DNA from: Crotophaga sulcirostris
Lineage: Eukaryota; Chordata; Aves; Cuculiformes; Crotophagidae
DNA length: 64,000 nucleotides
Direction of reading: 5' to 3'
NCBI GenBank assembly: GCA_013397455.1
Contig: VYZB01000078.1
Location: forward strand, 549,248-613,247
Part shown: positions 1-63,671 of the stretch, in pieces
How the letters are laid out: each line of letters opens with the position of its first letter
Numbering within the stretch: the first letter of the stretch is position 1
The notes under the pieces: generated by a model
What the model was told of the DNA's origin: nothing
Seen by the model: the letters and a program-made list of their open reading frames with translations, nothing else
Database searches by the model: none
Made by a program: the position numbers and the translations under genes

Positions 1-405
1 ATCACATTGGCAAGTCTCCAGTCACCTGAGACCTCCTCTGTTAACCAGGACTGCTGAGAAAGGATGGAGATTCCCCTTGACTCTATTTTTGTCATTGATG
101 TATTTGTAGAAACATTTTTTGTTATCTCTCACAACAGTGGCCAGATTGAGCTCGAGATGGGCTTTTGCCTTTCTGGTTTCCCCCCTGCACGACCTAACAA
201 GATCCCTGTATTCTTTTTGAGTTGCCTGCCCTTTTTTTCTGAAAGTGGTAAACTATTTTTATCTTCTTGAGTCTTCTTAAGCGAAAGCTCCCTGTTCACC
301 CAGGCTGTTTGTCTTCCCCACCAGTCTGTCTTACAGGACATACTGACAAACCTGCTCCTGCACCTTTAAGTTTTCCTTCTTGAAGAACGTCCAGCCTTCC
401 TGGAC
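1..405 (-). repeat. CR1 LINE fragment (ORF2 linker region), degenerate
   Basis: Read on the minus strand, this stretch resembles the part of avian CR1 ORF2 between the endonuclease and the reverse transcriptase. A recognisable W-V-N-R-E-L block sits near 270-300, followed by basic, K/R-rich sequence. The frame is broken, so this is a dead copy. The element probably continues beyond the left edge. The assignment rests on recalled similarity to the CR1 consensus; I saw no terminal repeat or target duplication. Confidence 0.65.
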
Positions 406-3400
406 ATGAGAGAAATGAGAGAAAAAGGCTTGTGGTTTGGAAGCTAAACAAAAAATAGCTTTAATGAAACAACGACAACAATAATAATGAAAATACTATT
501 AATAAGAAAATAATGAAGTTTGTCCAAATATACGTAATTGCTCCCCTCTGCATCACAACAGAGGTTGCAGAGCAGGCTCAGGAAAAAGGTCATGGGCTGG
601 ACTCAGTGGCAGATGGGAGTTTGACTCAGGAACTGGATTCAGGAATGCATGGATCTGGAATCAGGGCAAAAAGACAGATGAAATTCTCACTGGAAATTGG
701 CTATCGAAGAAGAGGGCTTGGCCCTCATGATCCCTCAGTTTTATACCGAATGTGATGTATATGGAATAGAATACTCTCAGTCAGTTTGGGGTCACCTGTC
801 CTGTCTGCTCCTCCCTGCAGGTGCGACCTTTTTCACCCCTTTTACTTATGTTACTCCACCAGCTCCAGGATGGCCTTGGTTTCTATAGGAATAAGTACAA
901 GCAATGGCCCTTCTGCATATCAATGTCGCATGTTATCACTTCTAGAGTGAAACACGGTCTGAAAAACATGCAGTTAACTTCCAGAAAATGAAGTTATGTT
1001 AACAAGACTTAGCCGAAAACCGATTCTACTTTAGAATCAGAACATCTTTATACACAATATATATCTCACACAGGAATAATCAGAGCCATACTGGTATATT
1101 GCTTCTTCTTGCTGTTATTTTGGCAATATTCAAATTGTTTCCATGATCTGGACATTCCTAGGCATTTCATCAGGATTTGGCAACAGGTCTTTAGGCAAAC
1201 ATCCTTTGGAAAAACATCACTATCACACCCATACTCAGGACTTACAGGAGATGAAAGTGACTAATTATATAGATACTCCATTAAATAATTGATGTGGAAG
1301 CTTTGACTTGTTTCAGGAAGTTGTACATCCACTCTGAGCCTAAGAAAAAGACACTGAAAAGAACAATGTAAATATAAAAGAAATGTTAATGAAATAAATG
1401 GGACTTCAAATTATATACTAGTTGATAGGAACGATTTGCCTGTAGTAGACAGTGACTGATTATATTTAGCCAGTCGGTAAGACATAAACTTTGGTCAGAA
1501 TAAAATGGTGCTATAGCAGTGAGATATTTAAAACCATCTGCAAACAGAAGACTACTTCCTTGCTCTGCTCTCTGGAGGTTAGATCATATTTTTAGGAATC
1601 CTTGCTGAGGAACAATACTATAAAAGCTAGTTACTAGTGCAGGCCCTGATTCAGAGAGGTTCTCAGCTCATGCTTGAAACCTCTACTGAGTCTGGAGCAC
1701 AGTTGTTTTACAAGCAAGTAGGAACTAACTATACATAACTATGCTAACTATATAGGCTAACTATAACCAGGTATAAAACAAGACAATTAACTGAACATAT
1801 ATGGCTCTTAAAATGAATAAAAAGTGAAAGAACAAGCTTCGTTTCACTGGAAGAAGAGGGAGCTAAACCCATATTGCTACAACTACACAGGCAAGGATTT
1901 TAATTTCCTTTCTTTAACTTAATGTATCAGTGCTATTCTCTGCCGATAAATAACAGTGGTGGAATAAGATGACCAGCAGACATGTCTTCTACTGTAAGTT
2001 ACTCTACAGTTCTGCAATCAACCCAAGACAAGGATGTCACTAACATGGCTACAAATACATGTAAAACAAACAAACAAAAACAAGTAATATGACAAAACAC
2101 CACACTTTTTCCATCACATTCTTCAAGGTAGCAAACTACTTTGCCTGGATACCCAAAGCAGAGAAAGATACATGGCAACGTGAGGGAGAAATGTCTTGCA
2201 GCCCAACCAGTTCTGCCCATGCAAAGGTGCATACTGTGTAAACTTTCAGGCCTGAAATTTCTTGTGCTGATTTTTTCATCTGTGTGGCTGGTCATAAACA
2301 GCTGCATTAGGGTAACAGCCACCACAAGTTCTTTTCTAAAACCAAGTATACACTTTTTTAGCATTTCATGAGGCATTTTTCAAAGCTTTCATTTGCCAAT
2401 GCTTACAAATCTTAAATTCTTCCAAAGGGTAGTAAAAGTGCAGCAGAGCAGATATTGTGGTCTGAATTTCCCCTGAAAGTACTTAACCACCAGAGCAATT
2501 TTTTAGATGTATCATCCTTTCTCCATCACAGTTCTCTTTTTCTGTCATTCTGATGTGAGAACTGATAAAGCTTCAAACATAAAGAAGAAGTTGACAACAA
2601 TGTCTCTGCCTTTTATTTCTCCTTTTTTTTCCTCCCTTCCCTTTACTCCGCTCCAAGTGATGGTATTATAGAGAAGGAGGATGAGAAGTTTCTCAAACTA
2701 TTTTGCTAATGTTAACCATACACTTAGGACTTTTTCATTAGGTGAAGTAAACTTGTGAGATGACCCCCTTTCCTGTTCTAACTAGTTATGCTGGACTCTC
2801 TACCTCAAATCCTGCAGCATGTAGTACCTGAAAGGAGTGCAGGACCACTCATTCTAATGGTTAAGCAAGCAACACACACAAAAACCAATCATTAAAATCC
2901 TGCCATCCAGAGCAAGGTCCATTTAGTGTCATAAAGCTGAAAGAAGTGATACAGCACTTGTAAGTAGTTATAGACAGAGTAATTACCAGAAAGCTTTTGC
3001 CTCGGAATTCACATTGTGCTCTTTCAGTAGTTCCAATCATTTCTATTCAGTTACTTCTTCCATTATTCTTTTCTTAAATAGCCTATCAAGATTGGTACTG
3101 CCAAGTCATCTGCTACAAGACATCTCCTGTTCCTAGAATAAAAATGGTAATATCTTGCATGCATGAATTATCTAGCAGAGGCAAGACTGGAGATGGGTAA
3201 TTTTCTATTTTATTTTGATGTTGCTGTTTCTTCTGGATACGACTGAGGTCCTAATCTCTCTTCAAGTATCACACTAAGGTCAATGGGACTGACACCCCAA
3301 AAACTTCTCTTAACTGCATAGAAAAGGAAAGCAAGGACTAGCTCAGAACTTAGGAAATTGGACATGAAAATAATATCTTACAGCCTACCTTGAGTAAAAA

Positions 3401-3960
3401 GCCTTGGAAAAAAACACCTTTAATGTGAATTAAGAGGACAATCTCTATTTTGGAGTAGACACTAAGGGGATGCAGGTTCAAACTGCTGCAAGCACCCATC
3501 ACCCCTGGGACTCCAGGAAGCAAGAGCTCCAGCTATTTCAGACAAACAGCAGTCATGTTGCCTGTCCAAGGATATCATCAGGCCGAGCAGCTAAGTCAAA
3601 GTTTTGTGTTTGACAGAAATGAGTGCACTTTTTTTTATTGTGCTGCATTCCTGAAGCAGGCAATGGGTATGACTTGCCCATAGGGCTGTGGCTGTTTGGT
3701 AAGAAAATTAGAGCAGGCTGCTGGTAACACGGTATTAGTCCACATCATTATCTACTTTGATATTGTATGTGAAAAGGAGGTGTCCCCTTAAATAACTCCA
3801 AAGATAGCCAGAAACATTAAGACCATTGCTCTCATGGCCTATTCTTACAGATACGGGATTTCAAAACTCACTTGAGATGTGTGCTTTCTTGTATAGTTGT
3901 TTCTCACAGGACAGTGGAGGAACACAAGCCAGGATAGCAAGTGGCTCACCTGGGTGTATA
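406..3960. other. intergenic, no gene seen
   Basis: AT-rich sequence with only short random ORFs, none resembling a known protein or flanked by convincing splice sites. There is a small A-rich (AAAC) tract near 2,060-2,086. I recognise no repeat family here. Confidence 0.5.
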
Positions 3961-3964
3961 ACAG

Positions 3965-4296
3965 AACACTTGAATTTGGAATGAACCTCTGAAGCTCATC
4001 TAGTCCAAACCCCAGCTCAGAGTAGGTCTAATCAGTTCAGCTTGCTTAGGTTTGAGTCTTGAACACCCCCAAGAATAGAGATTTTACACCCTTTCTGGGC
4101 AACCTGTTCAGGATTTTATCACCCTCATGATAATATTTGATCCTCACCTGATCAGACTGTGCCACATTTCAACTTGTGTCTACAAAAACCTTTGCTTTGT
4201 CCTCTGATCAGGTTTCTGTAGAAAGGAATAAGGTTTTTCCTGAGCCTTCTCTTCTTCAGGCTGAGCAAACCCATTTCACTCAGCCTGTCTTCCCCT
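3965..4296 (-). repeat. CR1 LINE 3' end, older subfamily
   Basis: The reverse complement matches the general form of an old CR1 3' region. On the plus strand one reads 'aacctctgaagctcatctag', then 'ctgggcaacctgttcagg' and 'cctgagccttctcttcttca', which are landmark phrases of reversed CR1 tails. It abuts another CR1 piece in the same orientation at about 4,297. The 3' end of the element is at about 3,965. Confidence 0.75.
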
Positions 4297-5220
4297 GACT
4301 AGTTTGGTGGCAAAAAGGCAGAGTATCTCAGTCTCTTCCCTGTCACTAGTTCCCCTGCCCCACCAACCAGTAGGTCCACATTCTCCTTAACCTTTCTTTT
4401 GCTACCAATGAACTTAGAAAAACCTTTCCTGTCATCCTTCACTTCCATTGTTAGTTTCAACCCCAGCCTAAGCTTTGGCTTTCCTGACTCCATGTCTACA
4501 CACATAGGCAATATCTTTGCATTCCTCCTGGGTAACCTGTCCCTGCATCCACCTTCTGTGTGCATCTTTTTTATGTTTTAGCTCAGTTAGGATCTCTGTG
4601 TTCATCCATGGTGGCCTTCTACCAGTCTGCTTGACTTTCTGCACATTGAGATGGACCACTCCTGTGCCTCTGAGGAGGCTGTCCTTGAAGATCAAGCAGG
4701 TCTCCCAGGTCTCTATCCCTCCAGGAAAGTTTCCTACAGGATCCTGTGAGCAGGTCCCTGAACAAGCCAAAACCAGTCTTCCGAAGTCCTGGATCTAGCT
4801 TACTTCTCTCAAGATCTTAAACCCCACAAGCCTCATTGTTGCTGCAGCAAAGGTTGCCCTTGCTCTTTACGCTATCCACCAGTTGTTGCTCACTTGTGAG
4901 TCACACATCCAACCGAGCACCTTCCCTCATCAGTTTATCATTAACATGCATCAAGAAATTTTCTTCAGCACATTACAGCAGCCTCCTGGATTGGTTATGT
5001 CCAGCCACATTGCCCTTCCAGTAGGAGTAGTATGGTCTGTGACTTTCTCCAGCTACCAAAGTATACTTCACTTGTCTCCTCTTCTTTATCAGATGGGATG
5101 TAGTAGATACCCATTGCAGCATCACCTCTGCTGGTCTGTCCTCTGATCCCTACCCACAGACTTGGTACTGGTTCATCACCTGTCCCAAGGCAAAGCTGAT
5201 TCTGGTCCCTTATGTCTGAT
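4297..5220 (-). repeat. CR1 LINE ORF2 fragment: endonuclease end and linker
   Basis: Minus-strand translation gives two CR1 ORF2 landmarks in the expected order. The first is S-L-W-V-G-I-R-G with G-I-Y-Y-I-P-S-D about 12 residues further on (about 5,070-5,163), matching the end of the apurinic-type endonuclease domain. The second is WMNTEILTELKHKK followed by RKAKA and L-T-M-E-V-K-D (about 4,400-4,620), matching the linker. Frameshifts separate the pieces, so no protein is made. The reverse-transcriptase part expected next is absent, and the sequence jumps to a CR1 3' end at about 4,297. Confidence 0.75.
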
Positions 5221-6345
5221 TAGCGCAGATGATCCCTAGCTCAGCTTCCCTCTGAAGTGCTCCTTATTTTGAGTTGCTGCTTGGCACAGTGATTTGGAAG
5301 CTGATTTTACCTGACAGTATACAAAAGGGTTTGTAGTTAGTCAGAGAATCAGTACTTTCAAAAACTAGCATCTGCGCTCAGGGAGGTGAAGACACTCAGT
5401 TTTCACTGCAGATGCTGCTGGAATTATTAGGAGATCCAGACAACTGCACGGAGCAAAGACACACCAACTATCTTCAATACCACAAGCAAAGATATTCAGA
5501 AATAGCTCTATATTTCATATTACAAAACATGAGGCAAGTACTAGGAGTAGTTTTAAGCTTTCCTAGTCCCTCTCACTGCTTCAATTTATCAACCAGATGA
5601 GAATAAGATGACTTAAAAAGTAGCCTAGAAGGGGAACAGACAATCAGACATTTGCTGAGTTCAATACCGTGTTCATAAGCAGCAGGAGAAAAGAAATACA
5701 GGAGGAAGGGGGTGTATGAGCAACATCTACTTTTAATAAACTTCCTATGGATTAAGTGGCAGCACAAGGGCATTTATGCAGCCACAAGGCATGTAACTGT
5801 AAAACAAACAAACAAACAAATAAGTCACTGCTTATTCTGCAATAAAAATTTTTAAAAGGATGCAATCTGAAACGACCCTGAGGAAAAAAAAGTAAACCCA
5901 AAGATGAATAGTTTTATATCCATCCACTAGTCTTCCTACTTTCTATAGTGCTGCAAAATTCTTACAAGTCTTTGTTTCAAAAGTTATTTAAACTTGTGCG
6001 TAAGGTTCATTAAATATGTGAAAACTCTTCGTGAGACCTGGAAGTATTGCTGAGCTCCCTGGCAATGACTAAGCCTTTCACCTTAATTTTTACTGTTTTG
6101 AAGCAAAAAATTAACTTGGGAGAAGCACAGAGGAAGTGACTCTTCTTTACCAAAACTCAAGTTGCTTGTGGAAAGGAATATGAAAGAGAAAGAGGTATTA
6201 ACCCATGGAGAAAAGCAGAAGCATCTATAGCAGAGCAATATCAGTCCTTTGAATGCTTCACACAATTCAGATCCCATGCGAATGTAAAAATGAATGTTTT
6301 TGTAATTCAATTGGAGAAGGCAACCAGTTTTCTCTTAAAGTAAAA
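5221..6345. other. intergenic, no gene seen
   Basis: No coding signal is recognised. A short (AAAC)n microsatellite lies at 5,801-5,820. The rest is unique-looking AT-rich sequence. Confidence 0.45.
5801..5820. repeat. (AAAC)5 microsatellite
   Basis: Five tandem copies of the tetramer aaac, seen directly. Confidence 0.85.
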
Positions 6346-6348
6346 TCT

Positions 6349-6402
6349 TGATCCTTGACGATCTCAAAGGTCTTTTCCAACCAAATGATTCTATGATTCT
6401 AT
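6349..6402 (+). repeat. CR1 3' tail fragment, copy 1
   Basis: The stretch reads 'gacgatctcaaaggtctttt', then 'ccaaccaaatgattctatga', which is the terminal segment of avian CR1 including the ATTCTATG-type end repeat. Orientation is plus. It is severely 5'-truncated. Confidence 0.75.
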
Positions 6403-6431
6403 TGATATGGTTTAGTAGGGGACAAGTGTGG

Positions 6432-6487
6432 TCAGACTCGATGATCTCCAAGGTCTTTTCCAATCAAATAAGTCTACGATTCTATAA
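6432..6487 (+). repeat. CR1 3' tail fragment, copy 2
   Basis: A second, similar CR1 tail in the same orientation. It reads 'gactcgatgatctccaaggt', then 'cttttccaatcaaataagtc', and ends in 'tacgattctat'. The two tails are only about 30 bp apart. That suggests either a local duplication or two independent insertions. Confidence 0.7.
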
Positions 6488-6489
6488 AA

Positions 6490-8544
6490 GAAGCCTTTAT
6501 AATTGTAATTGGTGTATTAGAAATAACATCAACACCCTGCCTCCAAAGCTATTGATAAGTATTTCCACAGAATACTGTAAAAACTGCAATATGATCATTG
6601 GCAAAATGAGTTGTTTCAAAGCAAATGCTGTAAATCTATAGGTTTGCAATCTACGCTTATCACCAATCATTCAAGGCTGCTGACTTATGCCTGGATATTC
6701 TATTGTAAGATGGCATGTGTTAAACATGGCACAAGCTGTTCATTCTGCCCTGCCTTTACTCAATTGACACTGCAGGTAAAAGCTATCCATGGAAATCGTG
6801 ATGGTAGAGAAGTATGATCAAAAAACGCCACCTGCTGTCTCCTGGACCACTATTCCAAAAAGCTGTTGGAGTGCAAGGACGTGCACTAACTTCCTGTTTC
6901 ATTTTACTGCAGGAAGAATATTTGCATATGATAAAAGCAATCCCTTCCCATACAATAGTACCCGAAAGAGCCCTCAGATCCTCACCTGAGCTACTTGCTA
7001 CATAAAGCTTTAAGCAGTATTTTCTACAGAAGTCTCCTGCAGTGAAATCTAGAAAAAAATACAGTGATTCACTTTGAAATCTGAATGCCTTTTTTTCCAG
7101 ACTGTACACCAAAAAAATCTAATAAAACCCCACAAAAAATCCCACCAACATCACAAAACAACCCAGCACTTTTAACTAAATGTCACGGTGTTGGTTTCTC
7201 TTTAATTTCAAGGCTCATTCTTGATTAAAACTCCGTATAAGCAAAGTATAATTATTCCACTGGTTGCAACAATATAATGCACATCCTGTTCTTTGGGGTC
7301 GTCTCCACGAAATGCTCTCTAGTAACTCAGACCTTGACACTCCACCCACTCTGACCCAGCAAACTCCCTAAGTATTTGCTTAACTTTAGACAAATTTGGT
7401 TTCCTGATCATGGGAAAACAGAAGGCAACCACACCTAAATACACTAAACTAAGCACATGGCTACAGACTTTTCTGCACAAAACCAGTGTGCTCAGGACTT
7501 TGATGCACCAAAAAGGTGAATTTATACACAGTCAAATTCAAGTCTTCCTGTTCAACAAGTCTCTGTGCAACTTTTATAAAACAAATCAGACTATGTTTGA
7601 AATCAGTTGCATGAATACTAGAAATTGCTCTTTTCTCCTACCTTTTTCCTAAGAGAGGATGTTACCAGTCTTCTACACTACTTTCAGAACAACCTTCAAT
7701 ATTCTGACATGTGACTGTCTGAATTTTGTGTATGTTTCTTTGAACCTACCTTTTAATCACTCTTGGGTCCCTGCTTTCTTTTTCTACTGAAGTATTTTTA
7801 GTTATTTAAGGGCAGCCCCCTTTTCTCTCAAGTCAAAGAAATGGTGTTTCTTTAAAAAACATTACTGACTTAACAGGCAGCTTGAGTAAATTAGCCACAA
7901 GAAAACAAGTAGTCAAGAGATAAAGGAACAGGAAACATGAGTTATATTAACAATTGTGACAGAAGTTATCATTACTTCAGTTGCAGGTAGGCCTCAGTCA
8001 GGAACTTAACCAATTCAGATTAAACCAACCAAACAAGTATATCTCACTCCTAGGATGAACTAACTTCTTGCAATTAACACAAGTCTGAATTTGCCAAATA
8101 AGGAAATTAAACAATTGTCCTTATGTATTTGCCATGTAACAGACTAAATGACTCAAATCATCTTCTTTGGCCTACAAAAATGTAGTTTTACACCAAACAG
8201 TTGTCCTAGTAGTACCAACAGAGTAAACTGAAGACTAGTTCACTCCTTTAATTTTTTGAAACTATTGCTTGCCACAATGCAAGCAGCCTTTACAAATTCT
8301 GTATCAAATCTATTTCTGGAGAAAAGACTGGGAGGTACTTAAGGGTTCATAAAGAATTTCCAACTAATGGAAAAGAAAATGGTTAACACCCTGTACTCCT
8401 GAATTATGTGTGACATTACATGCCACACAGTATCACAGAAAAAGTAATTAGTTGTATTCTTATACTAATGCATGTAGCACTTGAACCTATGCAACCACTC
8501 ATAAAAAGTGTGCAGAGTTTTCACAAAAATGTGACACAAACTTA
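6490..8544. other. intergenic, no gene seen
   Basis: Only short, unsupported ORFs. No splice-flanked open frame, repeat family or RNA gene was recognised. Confidence 0.45.
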
Positions 8545-8610
8545 ATCATAGAAACATAGAATGGTTTGGGTCAGAAAGGACCTTAAAGATCACCCAGTTC
8601 CAACTTACAC
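8545..8610 (-). repeat. CR1 3' tail fragment
   Basis: The plus strand reads 'catagaatggtttgggtcag' followed by 'aaaggaccttaaagatcacc', the reversed terminal segment of an avian CR1. The element is therefore on the minus strand, with its 3' end at about 8,545. Confidence 0.8.
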
Positions 8611-8619
8611 TTGCATGAA

Positions 8620-9880
8620 ATTCCATCCACTGTGTAGCAGTTATGTGCATTTTATTATTAACAAGACACACTGGTGACAGAAGTTACAGCATTAGCACCT
8701 TAGAAGGAAGCCTCCAATTTGCTGTAGCCACATTTGCTTCGATGGCTGAAGATGTGTTTCTGCATGGATGGATTCTCATTTCTTCACAATGACTGACTAG
8801 CTTCAGTAATATCATCTAGCACATACAGATTCATTCACAGAAAGAATTATGTGAATTCTGACATTTGCTTCAAGTGGGGAGAGGCGAAATGAAAATAAAA
8901 GAGAGGCCAAAGAAGAGATAAGGTGGCCCAACCTGGAGAGTATCAAGCTGGCCCCCACCTAGTCTTGTGCTCACAGAACTATTAAGTTCTGCACCAACAG
9001 GCTCATCACTAAGGTATAACTGTTTCCAATTCCTTCTATTCTGGTTAGTGAATAAGAAAATATTTTTGGGTATATGGGACTCGTATAGTTACAAATAGCT
9101 TTTTCTTACTAGAATCACATTTGTGCTTGAGTCATAAAAGCTGGGTCAATGAGAAGCTTTTTTGTACTTTTTTTATGATTACTTACTCTGTGTGTGAGTG
9201 CATTAGGCAGATGACAATGTAATTCTAGTCCAAGAAACTTGGTAGAAATTAGTTGCAAATTTGAATCAAGATCTGCTTATCCAGGGAGGTGTAATATCAG
9301 AGAACTTCAAGGAAGCAATATATAGGGTTACTCACTTTGAGACTCTGACTTTTGTTCAAAATGTCCCTCAAGTGAGAAAAAAATCAGTTGGTTACCAGTC
9401 TACCTCCCATAGCATTTCCATGATCCCATTTGATATGAAAAAAACATACTAATATATTACTTCTGAAGAAAAATATATCAATGGGAACAAAAGTAGCTTG
9501 CTTTTCTCTGATTCTCTTGAGATGTACAGAATTTGAATAAACAGTTAAAAAAAGCACTTCCATACTCTTTCATTTAGACACTGGACTATATCTGTCCTTT
9601 CAGATAGACTATTACATGTGATGACGACTGACTTTCTTCTCATGAACCATAGAAGTCAAGTCAGATATACATACTAATTTGTGCACCTCCATGATGACAT
9701 TCAGCATAGGAAAATCCTTAGTTAAGCACCTGATGAAAACCTTCAAACCATTCTATCACCCATTTCTGAACAACACACAAATACCCACTATCATGGCTTG
9801 TTTTTAGCATAAAAACTGAAGCGTGAAAGCTACATGATCTGTATTTAAAATACCACTTCCCACAAACAATTGCCCATTGT
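8620..9880. other. intergenic, downstream of PTCD2
   Basis: No gene recognised. The right end holds the GT-rich sequence (minus strand, about 9,868-9,885) expected just beyond the PTCD2 cleavage site. Confidence 0.45.
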
Positions 9881-9884
9881 GGAG

Positions 9885-26356
<16,472 letters not shown>

Positions 26357-26406
26357 GTAGTTCTCCTTTCAGCCCCGCTGCCACCGGGCAGCCCCGGCCC
26401 GGTGTG

Positions 26407-26427
26407 CACCCCCCGCCCCCGCCCTCC
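26407..26427. promoter_or_regulatory. GC-box cluster (Sp1-type)
   Basis: Minus strand reads gggcgggggcgggggg, overlapping GGGCGG-type boxes about 50 bp upstream of the PTCD2 upper ATG. Confidence 0.55.
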
Positions 26428-26467
26428 CGCGCCGCGCAGCCCGCGGTACCTCCGTGCGCGCAGCCCC

Positions 26468-26814
26468 NNNNNNNNNNNNNNNNNNNNNNNNNNNNNNNNN
26501 NNNNNNNNNNNNNNNNNNNNNNNNNNNNNNNNNNNNNNNNNNNNNNNNNNNNNNNNNNNNNNNNNNNNNNNNNNNNNNNNNNNNNNNNNNNNNNNNNNNN
26601 NNNNNNNNNNNNNNNNNNNNNNNNNNNNNNNNNNNNNNNNNNNNNNNNNNNNNNNNNNNNNNNNNNNNNNNNNNNNNNNNNNNNNNNNNNNNNNNNNNNN
26701 NNNNNNNNNNNNNNNNNNNNNNNNNNNNNNNNNNNNNNNNNNNNNNNNNNNNNNNNNNNNNNNNNNNNNNNNNNNNNNNNNNNNNNNNNNNNNNNNNNNN
26801 NNNNNNNNNNNNNN
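26468..26814. other. assembly gap, 347 N
   Basis: Run of N in the middle of the divergent promoter. It probably hides MRPS27 exon 1 and one or both transcription start sites. The high GC content on both sides suggests sequencing dropout. Confidence 0.99.
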
Positions 26815-26933
26815 CCCATCCGAGGGGAGCGTGATCGGGGACGGGGCGCTGCGCGGGGACCTCCCTCCCGCTGCACGGCGGTGTGAGGTCAGGCAGCTCT
26901 GGGGACGGCGAGCGGAGCCGGAGCGCCCCTGGT

Positions 26934-27311
26934 CTGTTCTTGGGGACGAGAAGGTTCCGGGGAGACCTTACTGCGGCCTTCCAGTACTTGGAGGGGCTAC
27001 CGGAACGGAGGGACTTTTTACAGGGGCAAGCAGTGATCGGGCAAGGGGGAATGGCTTTAAATTGGAAGGGGGGAGGTGTAGGTTGGACATCAGGAAGAAA
27101 TTCTTCCCGCTGAGGGCGGTGAGGCCCTGGCACAGGTTGCCCAGGGCAGCTGTGGGTGCCCCCTCCCTGGAGGTGTCCAAGGCCAGGCTGGATGGGGCCT
27201 GGAGCAGCCTGGGCTGGTGGGAGGGGTCCCTGCCCGTGGCAGGGGGATGGAACTGGATGATCTTTAAGGTCCCTTCCAGCCCGAACCGTTATATGATTTT
27301 ATGGTTCTGTG
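26934..27311 (+). repeat. CR1 LINE 3' end, about 380 bp
   Basis: Plus orientation. It contains 'gtaggttggacatcaggaag', then 'aaattcttcccgctgagggc', and ends in 'gatctttaaggtcccttcca' and 'gattttatggttctgtg'. It lies in MRPS27 intron 1 in the sense of that gene. It is homologous, in inverted orientation, to the left part of the CR1 at 25,438-26,222. Confidence 0.92.
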
Positions 27312-28986
27312 TACCGCCCGGTCCATTTCATAGCTTGATCTCTTAAGGCGTGCGGTTTGGGTCATGGGAAGCCACACAGGGTTGTGTGACGGCTGTCCAG
27401 CCCACAGCAGTGAGATTTCAGCTGAGTCTGGTAACACAGCTGACAGAAGCACAAATAAGGCTCATGTTTTTGGAAAACTACCTTTCCAAAAATCCCAACC
27501 TTTGGGTAGAACTGGGCCCAGTGATATTTACTTAAAGTCTCGTGCTGATGAGTGACATCGTTGTGCCTTTTCAGCTCCTTAGAGCAGAGATTTCTCAGTG
27601 ATGTTTCCTAGTTCTTTCCCTGAATGCTCCTGTTTCAAAAATGCCGCCCTGTCCTCTGGCGCTGGAGCTGCTCAACAGTGAAGCAGTGTGAACATCTCAA
27701 ACCTGATCTCCAGCTTGCTTGAGCAAAGCACTGTCATACAGACAGTTGCTTGTGCTATAGAAAATATTTCTTTAAACCCTCATGCCTTAGAGTTGCATCC
27801 TTAGCTGTGCATGAGCATACAGAAGCTTATCCTAACAAAAAAAACCCAAACCCAACTCAGATCTTTTGTGTTCCTCTTTTCTCAACATAATGAAAAATAG
27901 TTTTCAAAGAAACCACACCAACCAAACAAAAATACCTCTTCTAGCTGTTTAGTAAAGCATCGTATGTATTTTCATATTCTAACTGTGGAATTCTGTGTTT
28001 CAGGTATTTTTGAGAATAAATTGCAAAAATATTCAGAGCTGGACATATGTGTATAGTTGCATGTCAGAAAGATGATAAAGAGGAAAATTGTTTCACACCA
28101 TACAGTAATGAACTTTTAGTGTTAGCAGATAGATTTTCAGATAAGGGTTTTAAGGTAATTGCTACAAATGCTGTGTAGCGTAGTAATGTTTATTTTAAAA
28201 ATATTTTAAATATGTTTCTTAACATTAATTTCTGCAATCATCTGCATATATTTCTATATCTTCAGCAAATTTTATCTTGGTGTTCTTTGTGCATCTTCAA
28301 GGCTTCATCATCTGTGAGTGATGCACAAACATGGTTTGTTCTTCCGTGTGAAGCATTTTCCATTTTCTTTCAAAGCTAGAACAGTGTCTTGAGCAGATTT
28401 CAAAGGTACAAAGAGTATTTGGAAGAAACATGTGAGTGAACACTACAGTTGACAGAAGAAGCAGGAAAAGGCAATGATAAAAAATGGAGTATTTGCAGAT
28501 GGGCATCTTACCTTTCATTTCCAATCAGACAAATCTCTATAGGTGGAAAAAATAACCGTACAACAACAGAAAAGACTTTGTGTGTGTATTCATCTTTTAT
28601 TCTTGTGCTTTTATGCCTACATTTAACTTACCACTAGCATTTGATGAAAGGGGTCTGTGTACACAAAGAAGCTATACGCTATTGGGTTTGGGGGTTTTTT
28701 CTACCTTTACAATTTTATCATTTCTTAAATACAGAGTTCAGGTTTGGGGAGATTTGTTCCATTCTGAAAAAAACATGTAGGGGAAACCTTTTCTGTTTTA
28801 AAAATGATGAGGTAATGACCCATACGCATATGAGGATTCTTTAACTGGTAGCTGCTGCTCTGTCGTAGGCATGTTCATGCATTGAGCTGGTAAATGTGAC
28901 AGAAAAACAGGATATCTAATAAAGTGTTAGTTTGTTTAGAGATACCTAAGCAACTTGGCTAATGTAGAGATTTTTTTCTTCATTAG
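27312..28986. other. MRPS27 intron 1 beyond the CR1
   Basis: AT-rich intron with no recognised element. Short ORFs lack splice support. Confidence 0.5.
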
Positions 28987-63499
<34,513 letters not shown>

Positions 63500-63641
63500 G
63501 TAAGTATGAAAATTACAGTCTGCTGAAGAGAGGGAATTTCATACAAGCTCATCTCCAGTAAAATCTGTGAATTCTGTGCCTTGCTAATGAAAAGATACGA
63601 GACCTTTCAAGGCCCAGCAGTATTTCAGAGGTCTTTGAAAG

Positions 63642-63671
63642 ACTTTGCTTGAAGACACTTTGCTTGAAGAA
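63642..63671. repeat. 15-bp tandem duplication
   Basis: actttgcttgaagac is followed directly by actttgcttgaagaa. It is a recent-looking local duplication in MRPS27 intron 9. Confidence 0.7.

Noticed and set aside
129..341. 70-codon minus-strand ORF at the left edge
   Set aside because: It is a decayed CR1 ORF2 segment, not a gene.
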